Shown here: one piece after another, positions 12,513 to 23,799 of the stretch | Layout of the letters: each line of letters begins with the position of its first letter | Position numbering within the stretch: the first letter of the stretch is position 1 | NCBI GenBank assembly: GCA_033060915.1 | Contig: CM065377.1 | Span: 51,584,683 to 51,648,682 of the forward strand | Length of the DNA: 64,000 nt | Source: Euryodendron excelsum | Lineage: Eukaryota; Streptophyta; Magnoliopsida; Ericales; Pentaphylacaceae | Reading direction: 5' to 3' | Notes under the pieces: model-generated | The model's database searches: none | The model's input: only the letters and a program-made list of their open reading frames with translations | Told to the model about the DNA's origin: nothing | Position numbers and translations under genes: made by a program

Positions 12513-14090
12513 GTGGGAAACACACGGTATGCTCTCGTTAGAACTCATCCTCCTAGAAGGATGAGTATGACTAAGTTTGAATTAGAAATTGACTTGAATA
12601 AGAGCTTTTGAAAAAAAGTTCAGAGTCGCCACCTAACTTTATTAAGGTGAGTTAAGTTACCTAAAACTAAATAAAGTCCGGAGACATAAACTTAAGCTTT
12701 TTGAAACAGTTTTGGAAAAAATTCCCTATGAGAGTTTTTTTTTTTTTTTTATTTATAAGAAAACAGGTTATTTGACAACCTTTGAAAAGATTTAAGCCTT
12801 TTTTTTTTTTTATAGAAAATAACTCCGTTTTTTGTCTTTCAAAAACAATGATTCGAGGTTCGGAAGTTGTTTACGTATAGTGAAGATGCACTAGGCAATC
12901 ACCCTATCCTGCCCTTGTGATACCTGCATGTATTTTCACCTTATGTTCACTCATTTAGAATCTCTAGTTATTCAATGTCCAATTATATCCATTTTGAGAA
13001 TTTTAAAAAGAGGTTATAACCATTACTTTAGGAATGATGTGATGCATGATATGCAAGTGTATGAAAGGAATTTAAATTTGGAGAAAGATTTTGAAAAAGA
13101 AAATTGAAATTTTGAAAAAAATTATGACCACACCCATGAGGGTTGCCTACGTATCCTTTTATTGGGAATCAAGTCAATCGTAGTTCAAACTCGGGGTCCG
13201 ATTGAAAATAGACACTTTGGGGTCTTATTTGATTTGAAAAGACACTTTGAAACCTTTGAAAAGTTTGACTTGAAAAGGTTCTTGTTTAAACTTTGATTTG
13301 AAAATTGGAAATCAAACTTTAATTTAAAATTGACTTTGATTTGGAATTGAACTTGTAGTTGACTTCGCAATAAAACTTGATTTTGAAATTGAACCTTGAA
13401 ATAGTACTTGAATTTATTTTGGAAGGTTTGAAATGAACTTTGAAATCATTTTGATTTGAATTCGGGTTTAAAAACCATCTTAATGAAGATTTAAGATTTA
13501 GAAGAGAGTTGAAGTTTCCTAACTTAGGAGTTAGGGCTCAACTAGGACTTAGGTTTCCTACATTTTCGATAACTTAAGGTTTAAACATGCACTTGAAAAT
13601 TTTAATTTTAGAAAAGTTACAAATTAGGAAAATTCTATTTTAGGAAATTTTTCATTTTAGGAAAAACTTGATTTTGGAAAGATTTGATTTTTGAAATGTT
13701 TGATTTTGGAAAGATTCAATTTAGGAAATGTTTGAATTACGAAATGTTAGGATTTGAAATTTGGAAAGATTTGATCTAAGAAAGGTTTGAATTTGAAATT
13801 TAAGTTTGAAAATGTTTGACCTAGGTTTGAGGTAAGTTGGGATTTAAGCAATCCTAGGACCTAAGATTTATGCAATGCATTTGAATTGGAAATATTAGAT
13901 TTTAATTAAAAAAGAAAAGTTATGCTTTTGAAAAATTTGCAAAGGGAAGGTTTTGAAATTAGGAAAGATTGACATTAGAAAATATGGGAACTAAGAAAGA
14001 TTTGATTTCTATTTCCTAAAACAGAAGGATTTGGTTTTATTTCCAAAAATAGGATATTTTATTTGGTTTCCGATTTGGGACAAGATTTGA
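12513..14090 (-). mobile_element. Partial third LTR of the same family (copy C)
   Basis: It starts with GGGAAACACACGGTATGC, matching base 50 onward of copy A, and runs in parallel with copies A and B: the AGGTTATTTGACAACCTTTG segment, the GTTCACTCATTTAGAATCTC segment and the TTTGATTTCTATTTCCTAAA segment. The LTR tip is missing, and copy C follows copy B without a break at 12512/12513. It stops where the Athila-type LTR begins, so the Athila element probably inserted into it. Confidence 0.7.
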
Positions 14091-14254
14091 TTTGTGATTT
14101 CACTCTAAAAGTGTAATATTAATTCTCTAATTAGTTGTTTGTTAGCCCCAATATGTTTATTAGACTATGTTTTTAGTAACAAATTGCTCTAAGCTGGTTT
14201 TCTCTGTGTATTGTAGGTTTTTCGGGCAAAAATAGCAAAAATGGGCGAAAACTG

Positions 14255-14597
14255 TAGGAGGACCATTCGAAAGACGATCCACTGTTCAGAAGCACCATTT
14301 GGATGGTGACTTCACTGTTCGGACGGTGATTTCACTTTTCGGACAGTTATTTCACCGTTCGAACGCACTTCGGACGGCGCGGGACACTGTTCAGACGTTA
14401 CGTCAGATGAAGGACTTCCAGAGTTAAAGTTTTTCCGTGCAAAGCCATTCCAAAGTCATGTTTTTTGCATTTGAAAATCATTTGGATGATCAGGTTAATC
14501 GTTCAAACTGTAAAATAACCGTTTAAACGATTATTTTACCATTCGAATGCACCGTTCGAATGCACATCGGACGTGCACCGGACACACTTCGGGCGGT
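14255..14597. repeat. Array of TTCGAA/TTCGGACGG palindromic words
   Basis: About a dozen variants occur, including CCATTCGAAAG, TGTTCGGACGGTG, CCGTTCGAACGCAC, CGTTCAAACTG, CGTTTAAACGATTA, CCATTCGAATGCAC and CCGTTCGAATGCAC. They are degenerate forms of a self-complementary ACCGTTCGAACGGT word. They lie in the left half of the Athila-type LTR, outside the nested solo LTR. Confidence 0.7.
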
Positions 14598-14878
14598 TAG
14601 CATAGTTTCATCCTAAAACATAGTAGTAGCCGCAGAAAAAGGGGTATAGAATTTTTATGCGAGAATTGCGGCGGGGAAAAGAGAAATCCGAGAAGAATGT
14701 TGGTTTTTGGTTGTATTTTGTTTTGGATTTTGTACTTAGGATTTTGAAAAGAATATTTGGGACAAAATCTTGCTAGATTTTTGTCTCGTTCCCTGTTATC
14801 TTCCTCATCATTTCCTTGTAATCTAAACAATAGTTTTTGTTCAATAAATTCTAGATTTATAGCTTTAGATGATAGTTG

Positions 14879-16639
14879 TGTTGGCCCAAGTAGGCAACCC
14901 AAGAGGGGGGGGGGTGAATTGGGTTTTATAGAATTTTTAACAAGAGTTTCAACTAAAGAATCGTTTATGGATTTTAGAAACAAATAATCAAAGTATATGT
15001 ATCAAGCAAATGAAGTGTACATTAAAACAAGTATTTGCAAGCATGCATAATGAGCAAGTAAGCAAAACAGAGGCAGAAGAAATATGCACCAGATTTATAG
15101 AGGTTCGGCCAACCTTGCCTACGTCCTCTCTTTTTCGATCCTTTCGAAGGAATTCCACTATGCAATATACCTTACACAGCCGCTGGTTGTGCCACGAGTG
15201 CCCAGCTCACTCTTTACAAAAGCTTCTTCCCAAGCTTTCAAAACCCAAGAGATTTTGTCCAAGCTTCTCTTAAACTTACAAGTATTTTTCCCAAGAACAC
15301 TTAAACTTACAAGGTTACAAACCCTCCCAAACAAGAATGAATGAAGATTATACAAAGAGTGACTCTCCTAGTGAGTATACAAATGAATACAACTCAATGG
15401 ATAACTTTAAACACTCAGCAGGAATATGTAACAGTTAGGTGCAGGTGATTTTCAGCTTTGAAGCACTTGATATGAATGGTATGATTGCTCTTCTCACTTC
15501 TTTGAAGCTGTATGTATCTCATATATATAGGTATGGATCGATTCTAGCCGTTGGAGAAGTATGGGAGAAGATTTGGTTGTGTTTGTGCCTATACCGTCTG
15601 TCAGAAAACTAGCCGTTAGAGTCTAGGAGTCGACTCTTTTCTCAATGAGTCGACTCTTTTTGCATTTCAGCAGATTTTTCAAGTTTCTGTCCAAATGAGT
15701 CGACTCTTTTGTCCCAGGAGTCGACTCTTTTCAGCAATCTGCAGAATTGTTTGTTCTTTGTTGCAATGAGTCGACTCTTTTTGGCCAGGAGTCGACTCTT
15801 TTAAGCTTCCAGCAGAATTCCAAGGCTCTGTTCGAATGAGTCGGCTCTTTTAACTTGAGGAGTCGACCCTTTTTCCAAAAACCCATATTTTTGCAACTTT
15901 TCTTCATTCTTTTTCAAAGCTTCCAATCTCTTCAAGGATCATCTAAAAAGGCTTTTTAAAGCTTGCAAACACTTCTTCAAGATTAGATGACTCCAAGAAC
16001 ATCTTCAATCCATTCAAGGTGAGTTTTCTTCATTTTCATCACTTGTAGAGCTCTTCCATTATCATAGCTTCATCCATTGATTCAAGTCTTCTTTAATATC
16101 TGCAAGAGAGCTTCCATGACTTAGAATCTTCATTTCTTCAATCAACATGGCTTCTCCATGGACTTCAACAACTCAAGAAAGCTTTCCAAATCTTGTGATT
16201 CCTTCCATGTCTTCAAGACATCTTTACATCTTCTAAGAAAACTTCCATATTTTGAGTTGGTATCTTTTTCTTCCATTCTTGCAAGATATCTTCAAGTACT
16301 CAAAGTCTTCAATCTTTTAAATCAAGACTTTGATCATTTTCATTCTTCTTCTTTGATATCCATCATCTTCATTCCCTTATAAAATCACCATTTGTAGAAT
16401 ATGCTATTCTTTCATGCTTATCAATCTTCAATCTAGGATTTTCATTAACTTGAGATTTCTTCTTCTTATAATATCACCTTTGTAGAATACATTACTTCAT
16501 CATGCTTTTCATCATAAATCCTTTATTATGATAAGCTTCAAGTCAAGATCTAATTAATAATTCATCTGCACACTAAGTAGAATTATTAGATCATTTAACC
16601 ATGTTTTGTTATCATCAAAATCAAGGTATTGACTCAACA
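14879..16639 (-). mobile_element. Complete solo LTR, SIRE/Maximus-like Ty1/copia, with target-site duplication
   Basis: The plus-strand ends are TGTTGGCCCAAG at 14879 and TTGACTCAACA at 16639, so the termini TGTTG...CAACA are mirror images. Both sides carry the pentamer AGTTG (14874-14878 and 16640-16644), a perfect 5-bp target-site duplication. The right end on the minus strand reads TGTTGAGTCAATACCTTG. The other end carries the G-rich AAGAGGGGGGGGGTGAATT block, the complement of the CAATTCACCCCCC tract found near the 3' end of SIRE-like LTRs. No primer site or polypurine tract adjoins it, so the internal region was lost by LTR-LTR recombination. Its small ORFs are chance. Confidence 0.88.
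15625..15872. repeat. Four paired GAGTCGACTC words, about 70-bp period
   Basis: Eight copies of a palindromic decamer occur, seven of them followed directly by TTTT. Starts are at 15625, 15644, 15694, 15716, 15765, 15787, 15835 and 15857. From the third on, each pair is AATGAGTCGACTCTTTT then AGGAGTCGACTCTTTT, separated by about 5 bases, and pairs repeat every 70-71 bp with a CAGCAGAATT-like spacer. The last pair is diverged (GAGTCGGCTC, GAGTCGACCC). The array lies mid-LTR. Confidence 0.9.
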
Positions 16640-17433
16640 AGTTGTTCATTTTTGCAATCTTTCTTCTATGGATTTCTCTAGCTAAATCTATTGTTTGGGT
16701 GTAAATGTGAAGATTCACCAAGGAAGGCATGAAACGTGAAAAAGGAGTTTCTAAATCTCATTGAATATCTATGTTGTGTTTATTCTCTATTTTTGGAATT
16801 GATTATTATAGAAAACTTAGATCTACAACATGGTTAAATAACTTGTGATTATTTCTTAGAGTACTTCAAAAGTGATTAAATCTAATTCCAAATTAATTAG
16901 AGACTAGACTTTTAAAGCTAAATCTTCTGAATCAAGGATCCTTTAGAAGATCCTTGATTTGAGTTAACCCAAACTTTCCCTTCCCAAATCCATGCTAAAA
17001 ATGGTAGGTTAAAGTAATTGCACCCAAACCCTTTTTTATTCAATTTAAATCCTGATTTATTTTCATTCAAATTTCCATTGGCTTAAAACTAATTTAGTTT
17101 TAATTGTTTTTAGTTGTGGTAGAATTCTCAAAATTTTTAAATTGCTTTATTTAGATTTTAATTGTTCAAACTAGTGTTTTAATTGTCACCTTCAATTAAT
17201 TGCTTAGTTGATAGTAAAAATCAATCCACAACCCCTAAAGATTTTTGGTTTAATTTTAGTTCCCATAGATTCAACACCATCCTTGTATTGTAATTTTAAT
17301 TTGAATAGTTCTTAAATTGTGCTTGTTACTATTTCTAGATTTGCATAAATCCCATGGGCGAACACGATAATGGGGATGCCTCCATTTAAACTACAAACGC
17401 CTCCGACGTGTAAGTTGAGGGCGAACCAAGTTT

Positions 17434-17451
17434 TGGCGCCGTTGCCGGGGA
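17434..17451 (+). other. Primer-binding site complementary to tRNA-Asp
   Basis: TGGCGCCGTTGCCGGGGA is the well-known Athila-type primer site, complementary to the 3' end of plant tRNA-Asp including CCA. It is intact and lies about 5 bases inside the presumed LTR end. It sets the element's orientation as plus and its internal start. Confidence 0.9.
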
Positions 17452-17819
17452 TTTAAAAGAACAAGCGAATTGCGGAAAAATTAAAATTAAAATCACAAAA
17501 ACAAGGTGGGAATTAATCACCCACATTCGAGGGAAGCATCTGTAGCATCGGGCTGGGATAATTTCTTCAACTTCATTGTGAAAATCATGCTAGGATTTTT
17601 ATTTCTTTCTTTTCAATAGTTTCTTTTGTTTGATTAATTAGCTACATTGCATCTTACTAGGATCATTAGTGGAAATAGGATAATGTGTGTTTTATTTGCT
17701 AATCAGTGGTATTATGGAGCACATGGAGTAGGAGTTTGGAGTTTGGAGTTGAAAAGTCGTTGTCCGGTACATTGAGAAAAATTCGTTGTCCAGTATTGAT
17801 TTTATTTGTGTATGATGTA

Positions 17820-19140
17820 TTGACTAGGACTGAGGCACATTATTTTCGCATTGCATGTGCGTGACCCATTGGGCACGAATCGACAATAGACGCCTTTTAC
17901 AAGTCAACCCACTATCACCGGTTAACACACCTTCATCCAGAATCTCGTTAGTAGTCGACCTAGGCATTATTTCTATGAAAGACATAATTAAATAAGGTAG
18001 GCTCCCTAATGTTGTTTCACCCAACCTTGTGCCACCAAACACAAATGGATTACCGATTCCACCGATGGGTGGATGTCCACCAAATCCTCCTCTAAATCTG
18101 GCACATGGCATAAGGAGTGATAATATGGAAGGTGGGAGCATCCATGGAGACATGGGGGCTCCCTAATTCTGCACATTGAGAGATTTCATGAACCTACCAT
18201 GGCAAGCGCCAAGTTCATGTATTGTTTTTTCACCCCATTACGTCACCCTGAACATACGGCTGGATATGATGCAATTGCTTCTTTAATTCTATAGAGTAGA
18301 TTCGGAAAGGCCCTATGCCTTTATTAAGGAATTCGAGAATGCATGTTCGTTAGTGATGGACAACTCTTGTCCAAAGGAAATCTTTTTTCTTAAACTTTTT
18401 CCTTTTTGTTTAAAAGACATAGCTAAGATGTGGTTCAATTCTTTGAGACCATTTTCCATTCACTCTTGGCAAACTCTTCAAAGGGAGTTCTGAAAAAGTT
18501 TTTCCCAAAAAATAGAACAAAGGCGTTTCGATGCTAAATCTCATAATTTTCTCCCATGTTGGGGGAATCCTTTTTCCAATGTTGGGAGTGTTTTAAAGAG
18601 CTCATAGTTTCTTGTCCATATCATGACTTTGCCGAATGGCACATCATCAACATCTAATATGCTTCTCTTACGCCCTAACTAAAATAATTTGTTGAGACCA
18701 TGTGCGCGAAAACTTTCATGGATAAGCAACCTCACGAAGCTAATTTCTACTTTGGTTAACTCGAAAATTTGGCTTGTGATAAGGCAACCACCGGGACCCA
18801 AAATCCAGAATGCAGGCCCAACACACAAGGGGTAAAATATCAGTTGAAAGAGGTTGATAATGTAAATAGTAGGCTTGCCACCATGGCAAGAAAATTAGAA
18901 GCCTTGGAGTTTAAAAAGGTTAATTCGGTAGGGAGCAAAGAGCCTAAAGAAGTGTATTATGTTGTGTGTGAGACCAAAGAGCACGACACCATGTCATGCT
19001 CGGTTATTTCGGGTATTAAGGAGGCCTTACATGGCCAAGTTAATGCTATTGGCCACTACAATTGAGGAAGGGGAAACCCTTACTCCAACACCTATAACTT
19101 AGGATGGAGAGATCGTCCTAATTTTGGATGGCGAAATGAG
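17820..19140 (+). pseudogene. Athila-type gag pseudogene
   Basis: Translation in changing frames shows an Athila capsid pattern around 18290-18530 (PYAFIKEFENACS, then a KEIFFLKLFPF block, then AKMWFNSLRP and SWQTLQREF). A longer open piece follows at 18769-19065, with a coiled KLEALEFKK segment, a CETKEH...SC knuckle-like segment and a VNAIGHYN end. The following bases still read as an Athila-like nucleocapsid tail (WRDRPNFGWRNEG). Several stops and frame changes interrupt it, so no gag protein can be made. Gag packages the element RNA. The minus-strand ORF at 17824-18153 is a shadow. Confidence 0.8.
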
Positions 19141-19333
19141 GGGTAAATTCGTGACTTGATAAGATATTGGATGACATTAAGAGTCAATTGACTCTTCTCA
19201 CACAAGCCTTAGCCTTTTCTAAGAAAGGTAAGTTACCCACACAACCCTAACCAAATCCATCTAGGCATGTTCACTCCACTAAAACCTTAAACAACCATCT
19301 TCTAGCCATGAGCAAGTTCAAACCATCACCACT

Positions 19334-20415
19334 TTGAGAAGTGAAAAGGCTATTGACAAGACTATCCTTCCTTGTGATCCTAAGGGTAGGGGGGAGGCGT
19401 CTAAGGTGGTTGAAGGTTCGGTTGACAGAGAGGGCGAGGGAGTGTCGAGTGAGGAAGAGAAGAAGAGTGAGAAAGGGAATAGTGAGAGGAAAGAAAAGAG
19501 TGGGTCTGTACCCAAGAGTAAAGAAGCCTTGAGGGAGGAACGTGAGATCTTAGCTCACGCCCCATTTCCCCATCGACTAGCCAAACCAAAGAACCATTTA
19601 AGTTTTGAGATTTATGAAACTTTCATGCAAATCGAAATAAATCTACCACTCTTGGAAGCCATAAAACAAGTACCCTCTTATGCTAAATTTCTTAAAGATT
19701 TATGCACTGGTAAGAGGAGGTTGAATGTAAGAGAGAATGCATTTCTTGCTAAAGATATCCATTATGTGGTCCAAGTCAAGACTCCTCCCAAGTATAAAGA
19801 TCCTGGTTGTCCTACTGTAACGTGCATCATAGGAGATCATAGAATAGAGAGTTGCCTTTTGGACTTAGGGTCGAGCGTAAATTTATTATCATACTCGGTG
19901 TATGAGCAATTGGGATTAGGTGAGTTAAAAGGATTACACTCCAACTAGCAGATTGCTCTATCAAGGCCCCTAAGGGGATAGTGGAGGACGTCTTAGTGTA
20001 AGTTGATAAGTTTTATTACCCGGTTGATTTTGTGATTTTAGATACCCAACCGGTAGTAGACCCCAATGCCCAAAACTATATTTCTGTCATTTTGGGTAGA
20101 CCATTTCTAGCTACATGTGATACCATCATCCATGTGCGAGGGGGTCTGTTGAAGTTATCCCTTGAAAATATGTCTGTCGAGCTTAACATGTTTAATATGA
20201 GGAGGCAACTGGGGGATATAAATGATGTTCGAGAAGTAAATCTTATCGACTCTATAGTGCAAGAGCACTTTGAGAGGCATAGTGTAGAAGACCCATTAGC
20301 TAAAATGTTGATATTTAGTGAGGGTCTTGATTTCTTAGAAGCAGAGGAAGACGAGGATGTTTTTAGTAAGGATAGCGGTCTAGAGGTTTGTCCTATTATG
20401 GCAATGGGTCAATGA
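19334..20415 (+). pseudogene. Athila-type aspartic protease region, broken
   Basis: The open part at 19334-19948 starts with a long charged linker (EGEGVSSEEEKKSEKG), then motifs typical of the Athila Gag-Pol junction: APFPHRLAKPK, PSYAKFLKDLCTGKR and PPKYKDPGCPTVTCIIG. The protease site reads LLDLGSSVNLL: Asp-Leu-Gly in place of the usual Asp-Thr/Ser-Gly, a variant normal in Athila elements. A stop at 19948 and another before 20032 separate it from the second half (20032-20415), which carries VILGRPFLAT and the C-terminal hydrophobic strand. The protease would process the polyprotein. Ends are approximate. Confidence 0.85.
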
Positions 20416-20526
20416 ACCCCCATTTTTAAGCCTTTGACTCATAATCCTATTAAGCCCTAACCATCAGAATTTAAGGCTCATACACCCAATAAGAAGCCTT
20501 TACCTTCTACCCTCAAGTATGTATTT

Positions 20527-21960
20527 TTGGGTGAGGGTGAATCTTATCCTATAGTAATATCTTCATCACTAATGGAAGCTCAGGAGAAGAGTTTATTGGA
20601 GGTGCTCAAGAAGCATCGTAAGGCCATAGGTTGGACAATCGTCGATTTACACGGCATTAGCCCTCTTGTATGCACTCATCGCATTTATTTTGAGAAAAGG
20701 CTAAGCTGGTGCGCCAAATGCAATGCCAATTGAACCCAATAATGAAAAAAGTTGTGAGGGGTGAAGTTCAAAAGCTCCTTGATGCGGGTATTACATACCC
20801 AATTGCTAATTCTAAATGGGTGAGTCCCACCCCAGTTCTCCCCAAAAAGTCCGGGGTAATGGTAGTGAAAAATGAGAATAATGAATTGATACTTACCCAA
20901 ATCCAAACCGAGTGGTGTATGTGTATTGACTATCGTCGCCTTAATGTTGTAACTACCAATGATCATTTTTCCCTTCGTTTTCTTGACCAAGTCTTAGAAA
21001 GGGTAGTGGGACGGACGTATTATTGTTTCTTAGATGGTTACTCTGGCTATAACCAATTGAAGATAGCCATGGAAGACCAAGATAAGACCACATTCACATG
21101 CACATTCGACACATTTGCCTATAAATGAATGCCCTTTGAGTTATTTAATGCCCCCGCCACATTTCAAAGATGTATGATTAGCATTTTTAGGGATATGGTG
21201 GAGCGAATTTTGGAGGTCTTTATGGATAACTTTTTGATGTATGGGGACACCTGTGATCAATGTCTTGAAAATCTTGAGTCAGTACTTAAGAGGTATGAAT
21301 AGAGCAATCTTGTTTTGAATTGGGAGAAATGTCACTTCATGGTGACACAAGGTATAGTTCTTGGCCACATCATTTTCGGGACGGGCATTGAGGTAGATCC
21401 CGCTAACGTTAAGCTTATTCAAAAGTTACCTGCCCCTAGGAATGTGAAATATGTGAGGTTATTTCTTGGGCATGTTGGTTTTTACCGGCGTTTCATTCAA
21501 TCTTTTAGTGTCATTTCTTAGCCTCTATGTACCCTATTGGCAAAAGACGTTCCATTCGAATAGACTTCGTCTTGTCAACTAGCATTTGACAAATTGAAAA
21601 ATCACTTGACTACGGCTTCCATAGTCCAACCTCCAGATTGGAGCTTACCTTTGAACTCATGTGTGATGCTAGTGATTTCGCCGTAAAGGCCGTTCTAGGC
21701 CAAAGAAAGGATAAGAAATCTCATGTGCTCCATTACGTGAACAAAATATTGAATGAGGCCTAAGTGAATTATACAACCACCAAGAAGGAATTGTTGGCTA
21801 TCGTCTTTGCTTTGGATAAGTTTTGATCGTACTTAGTGGGATCTAGAGTGATAGTTTTCACCGACCACGCTGCCCTTAAGGACCTCTTGTCCAAACAAGA
21901 TGTGAAGCCTAAACTGATTAGGTCTTTAAGAATTTAATCTTAAAATTAGGGATAAAAAGG
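20527..21960 (+). pseudogene. Athila-type reverse transcriptase and RNase H pseudogene
   Basis: RT blocks appear in order: IGWTIVDLHGISP (20630), WVSPTPVLPKKSG (20817), CIDYRRLN (20920), FLDGYSGYNQ (21030), FELFNAPATFQRCM (21130), FMDN in place of the YMDD/FMDD catalytic box (21220), LVLNWEKCHFMV (21315) and FLGHVGFYRRFI (21460). RNase H follows (CDASDFAVKAVLGQ, then FTDHAALKDLL). Stops break the frame at about 21126, 21300, 21520, 21760, 21823 and 21938, and a frame change lies near 20700. The second Asp of the catalytic box is lost, so the enzyme would be inactive even without the stops. RT and RNase H copy element RNA into DNA. Confidence 0.88.
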
Positions 21961-21962
21961 GA

Positions 21963-23140
21963 GTGAAAAACGTTGTTGCAGATCATCCATCTTGCCTCCC
22001 TTTTGAGCACCCTACAAAATATGACTCTCCTATTTGTGAGACGTTCCCCGATGAACAACTTATGTCTTGCAATGCCGTGAATCATGCCCTAACTCCGTCG
22101 TATGTCGATGTGGCCAACTATTTGGCCAGAAAAGCAATCCCTTCTCATTGGTCCTCATTGGATAAGAGGTCATTCTTTCAGCTAGTGAGGCAATTCTTTT
22201 GGGAGTTTAAATATTCCTCGGATCAAGTTGTGAGGCGATGTATGTCGGATGATGAATTCCAAAGTGTAATGGGATTTTGTCATTCTCATACTTGTGGCGA
22301 CCAGTTCTCATAAAAAAAAAATCATGGCCAAAATTTTACAAAATGGATTTTATTGGCCTACAATATTTAAAGATGTTCATTCTTTTTGTGTAGCTTGTGA
22401 TAGATGCCAAAGGCTAGGGAGCTTTAATAGGAAACATATGATGCCCCTTAATCCCATTCTTGTTTTGAAAGTTTTTAATTGTTGGGGCATTGACTTTATG
22501 GGTCAATTTCCTAGTTCTTTTGGGTATCTCTACATTTTAGTGGCCATTAACTGTGTTTCAAAGTGGGTAGAAGCTATTGCGGCACGGACCAATGAACATC
22601 ATGTTGTGGTCAAATTTTTAAAAAAATACATCTTTTCCCAGTTCAGTATACCTCGAGCTATCATAAGTGACGGTGGCTCCTATTTTTGTAATAAGCCAAT
22701 AAGGGTACTCATGAGAAAATACGGCATTGTCCACAAGGTTGGCTTGCCATACCATCCTCAAACTTGAGGTCAAGTTGAATTAGCTAATTGAGAAATCAAG
22801 ATAATCTTAGAAATGACGATTAATCTGTCTCGAAAAGATTGGTCTTTAAGCTTAATTGATGCATTATGGGCCTATCGACCGACATATAAAACCATTCTCG
22901 GTGCCTCCCCGTACCGTCTTATGTATGGGAAAGCATGTTACCTTCTGGTTGAGGTAGAACATAAGGCATATTGGGAATTCGACGATATAATGAGGGATTG
23001 GGTGAAATCGGCAACCACCGTAAGTTACAACTGAATGCACTTGATGAAATAAGAAATGAGGCGTATGAGAACACAAAAATTTCAAAGGCAAAGATGAAAG
23101 TTTATCATGACCAACACATTCAATGAAAAAAATTTCATGT
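21963..23140 (+). pseudogene. Athila-type integrase pseudogene, truncated
   Basis: Open pieces are 21963-22313 (linker after RNase H, KNVVADHPSCLPFE), 22294-22767 and 22813-23034. The zinc-finger region has SHTCGD and ACDRCQ. The catalytic core shows all three acidic residues: WGIDFMG, IISDGGSYF and GQVELAN. It then continues to [11 protein letters not shown] and [13 protein letters not shown]. Stops at about 22312, 22766 and 22790 and an A8 run at 22312 break it. A KVYHDQHI tail can still be read to about 23130, after which similarity stops abruptly at the junction with copia-type sequence. No 3' LTR of this element follows. Integrase would insert element DNA into the genome. Confidence 0.87.
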
Positions 23141-23149
23141 TGTAAGTTC

Positions 23150-23799
23150 TTTTGTTTAGTTTATAGTGGTTGGTCGTCGTGTTTCTTGGATGTTATTATT
23201 TTATGTCAAAAAGGGGGAGTAGCAGTTTGATAGTTGGTAGCTTAGCTCTGTGTAGTTTAGTTTATGGTGGTTGGTCGTTGTGTTTCTTGGATGGTGTTAT
23301 TTTGTGTCAAAAAGGGGGAGTAGTAGTTTGGTAGTTGGTAGGTTAGCTCTGTGAAGCTATAGTTGGATGGTTGTGGTTTGGATATTAGCTTAGCTATGTG
23401 TAGGTGTAGCTGGATGATTGTGTTTTGGATGTTATCTTTGGATATGCTTGATGGATTTTAATATAGATATATATATATATATATATATTGCCTTGTTTTG
23501 GTGATATCATTGGTTATCTCATTGCATGTATGTTTGATTGTGGGGGAGAAAAGAAAATTTTTTTTTTTTTTATGAAGATGCATGGATGATTATTGTTTTG
23601 ATAAGGTTGCACTTTATTATGCCACACTTGCTTTCACAGGTTATGTTGTTTCTTTAAGTGTGCAGGTCTTCAAGGAACACTAAACTTAAGGCATATCCTT
23701 GTGGTGAACTTGTGTTTGTGTAATAGGGTGGGAATTGTAATGAGTGAAGCTAGTTCTTTAAGGTTTTGAGTTTTGTCGCAAAAACACTAAGGGGGAGAT
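23150..23799 (+). mobile_element. 3' internal end of a second SIRE-like copia element, with 101-bp tandem repeat
   Basis: Two tandem units (starting at 23155 and 23256) each contain GTGTTTCTTGGATG, TGTCAAAAAGGGGGAG and TAGTTGGTAG. Such repeated AAAGGGGGAG motifs between pol and the 3' LTR are typical of SIRE/Maximus elements. The segment ends in a polypurine tract. No coding sequence of this element is present, so the left part was lost where it meets the Athila integrase. Confidence 0.65.
23788..23799 (+). other. Polypurine tract of the copia element
   Basis: CTAAGGGGGAGAT lies directly before the LTR start TGTTAAATATA at 23800. This tract primes plus-strand synthesis in retrotransposons and marks the left border of the 3' LTR. 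Confidence 0.75.

Larger units (their letters stand above)
14140..17428 (+). mobile_element. 5' LTR of an Athila-type Ty3/gypsy element, split by a solo LTR
   Basis: The right boundary is set by the primer site at 17434; the last plausible CA is at 17427-17428. The left boundary is uncertain: TGTTAGCCCC at 14140 is one candidate, and similarity to LTR copy C ends a little earlier. Subtracting the inserted 1761-bp LTR and its 5-bp duplication leaves about 1.5 kb, a normal Athila LTR length. The sequence before the insertion (...GATAGTTG) continues after it (TTCATTTTTGC...). Many TTCGAACG words occur at 14255-14597. Confidence 0.6.

Noticed and set aside
14597..14983. 128-codon minus-strand ORF
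   Set aside because: It crosses the boundary between the Athila LTR and the inserted solo LTR, so it cannot be a conserved gene.
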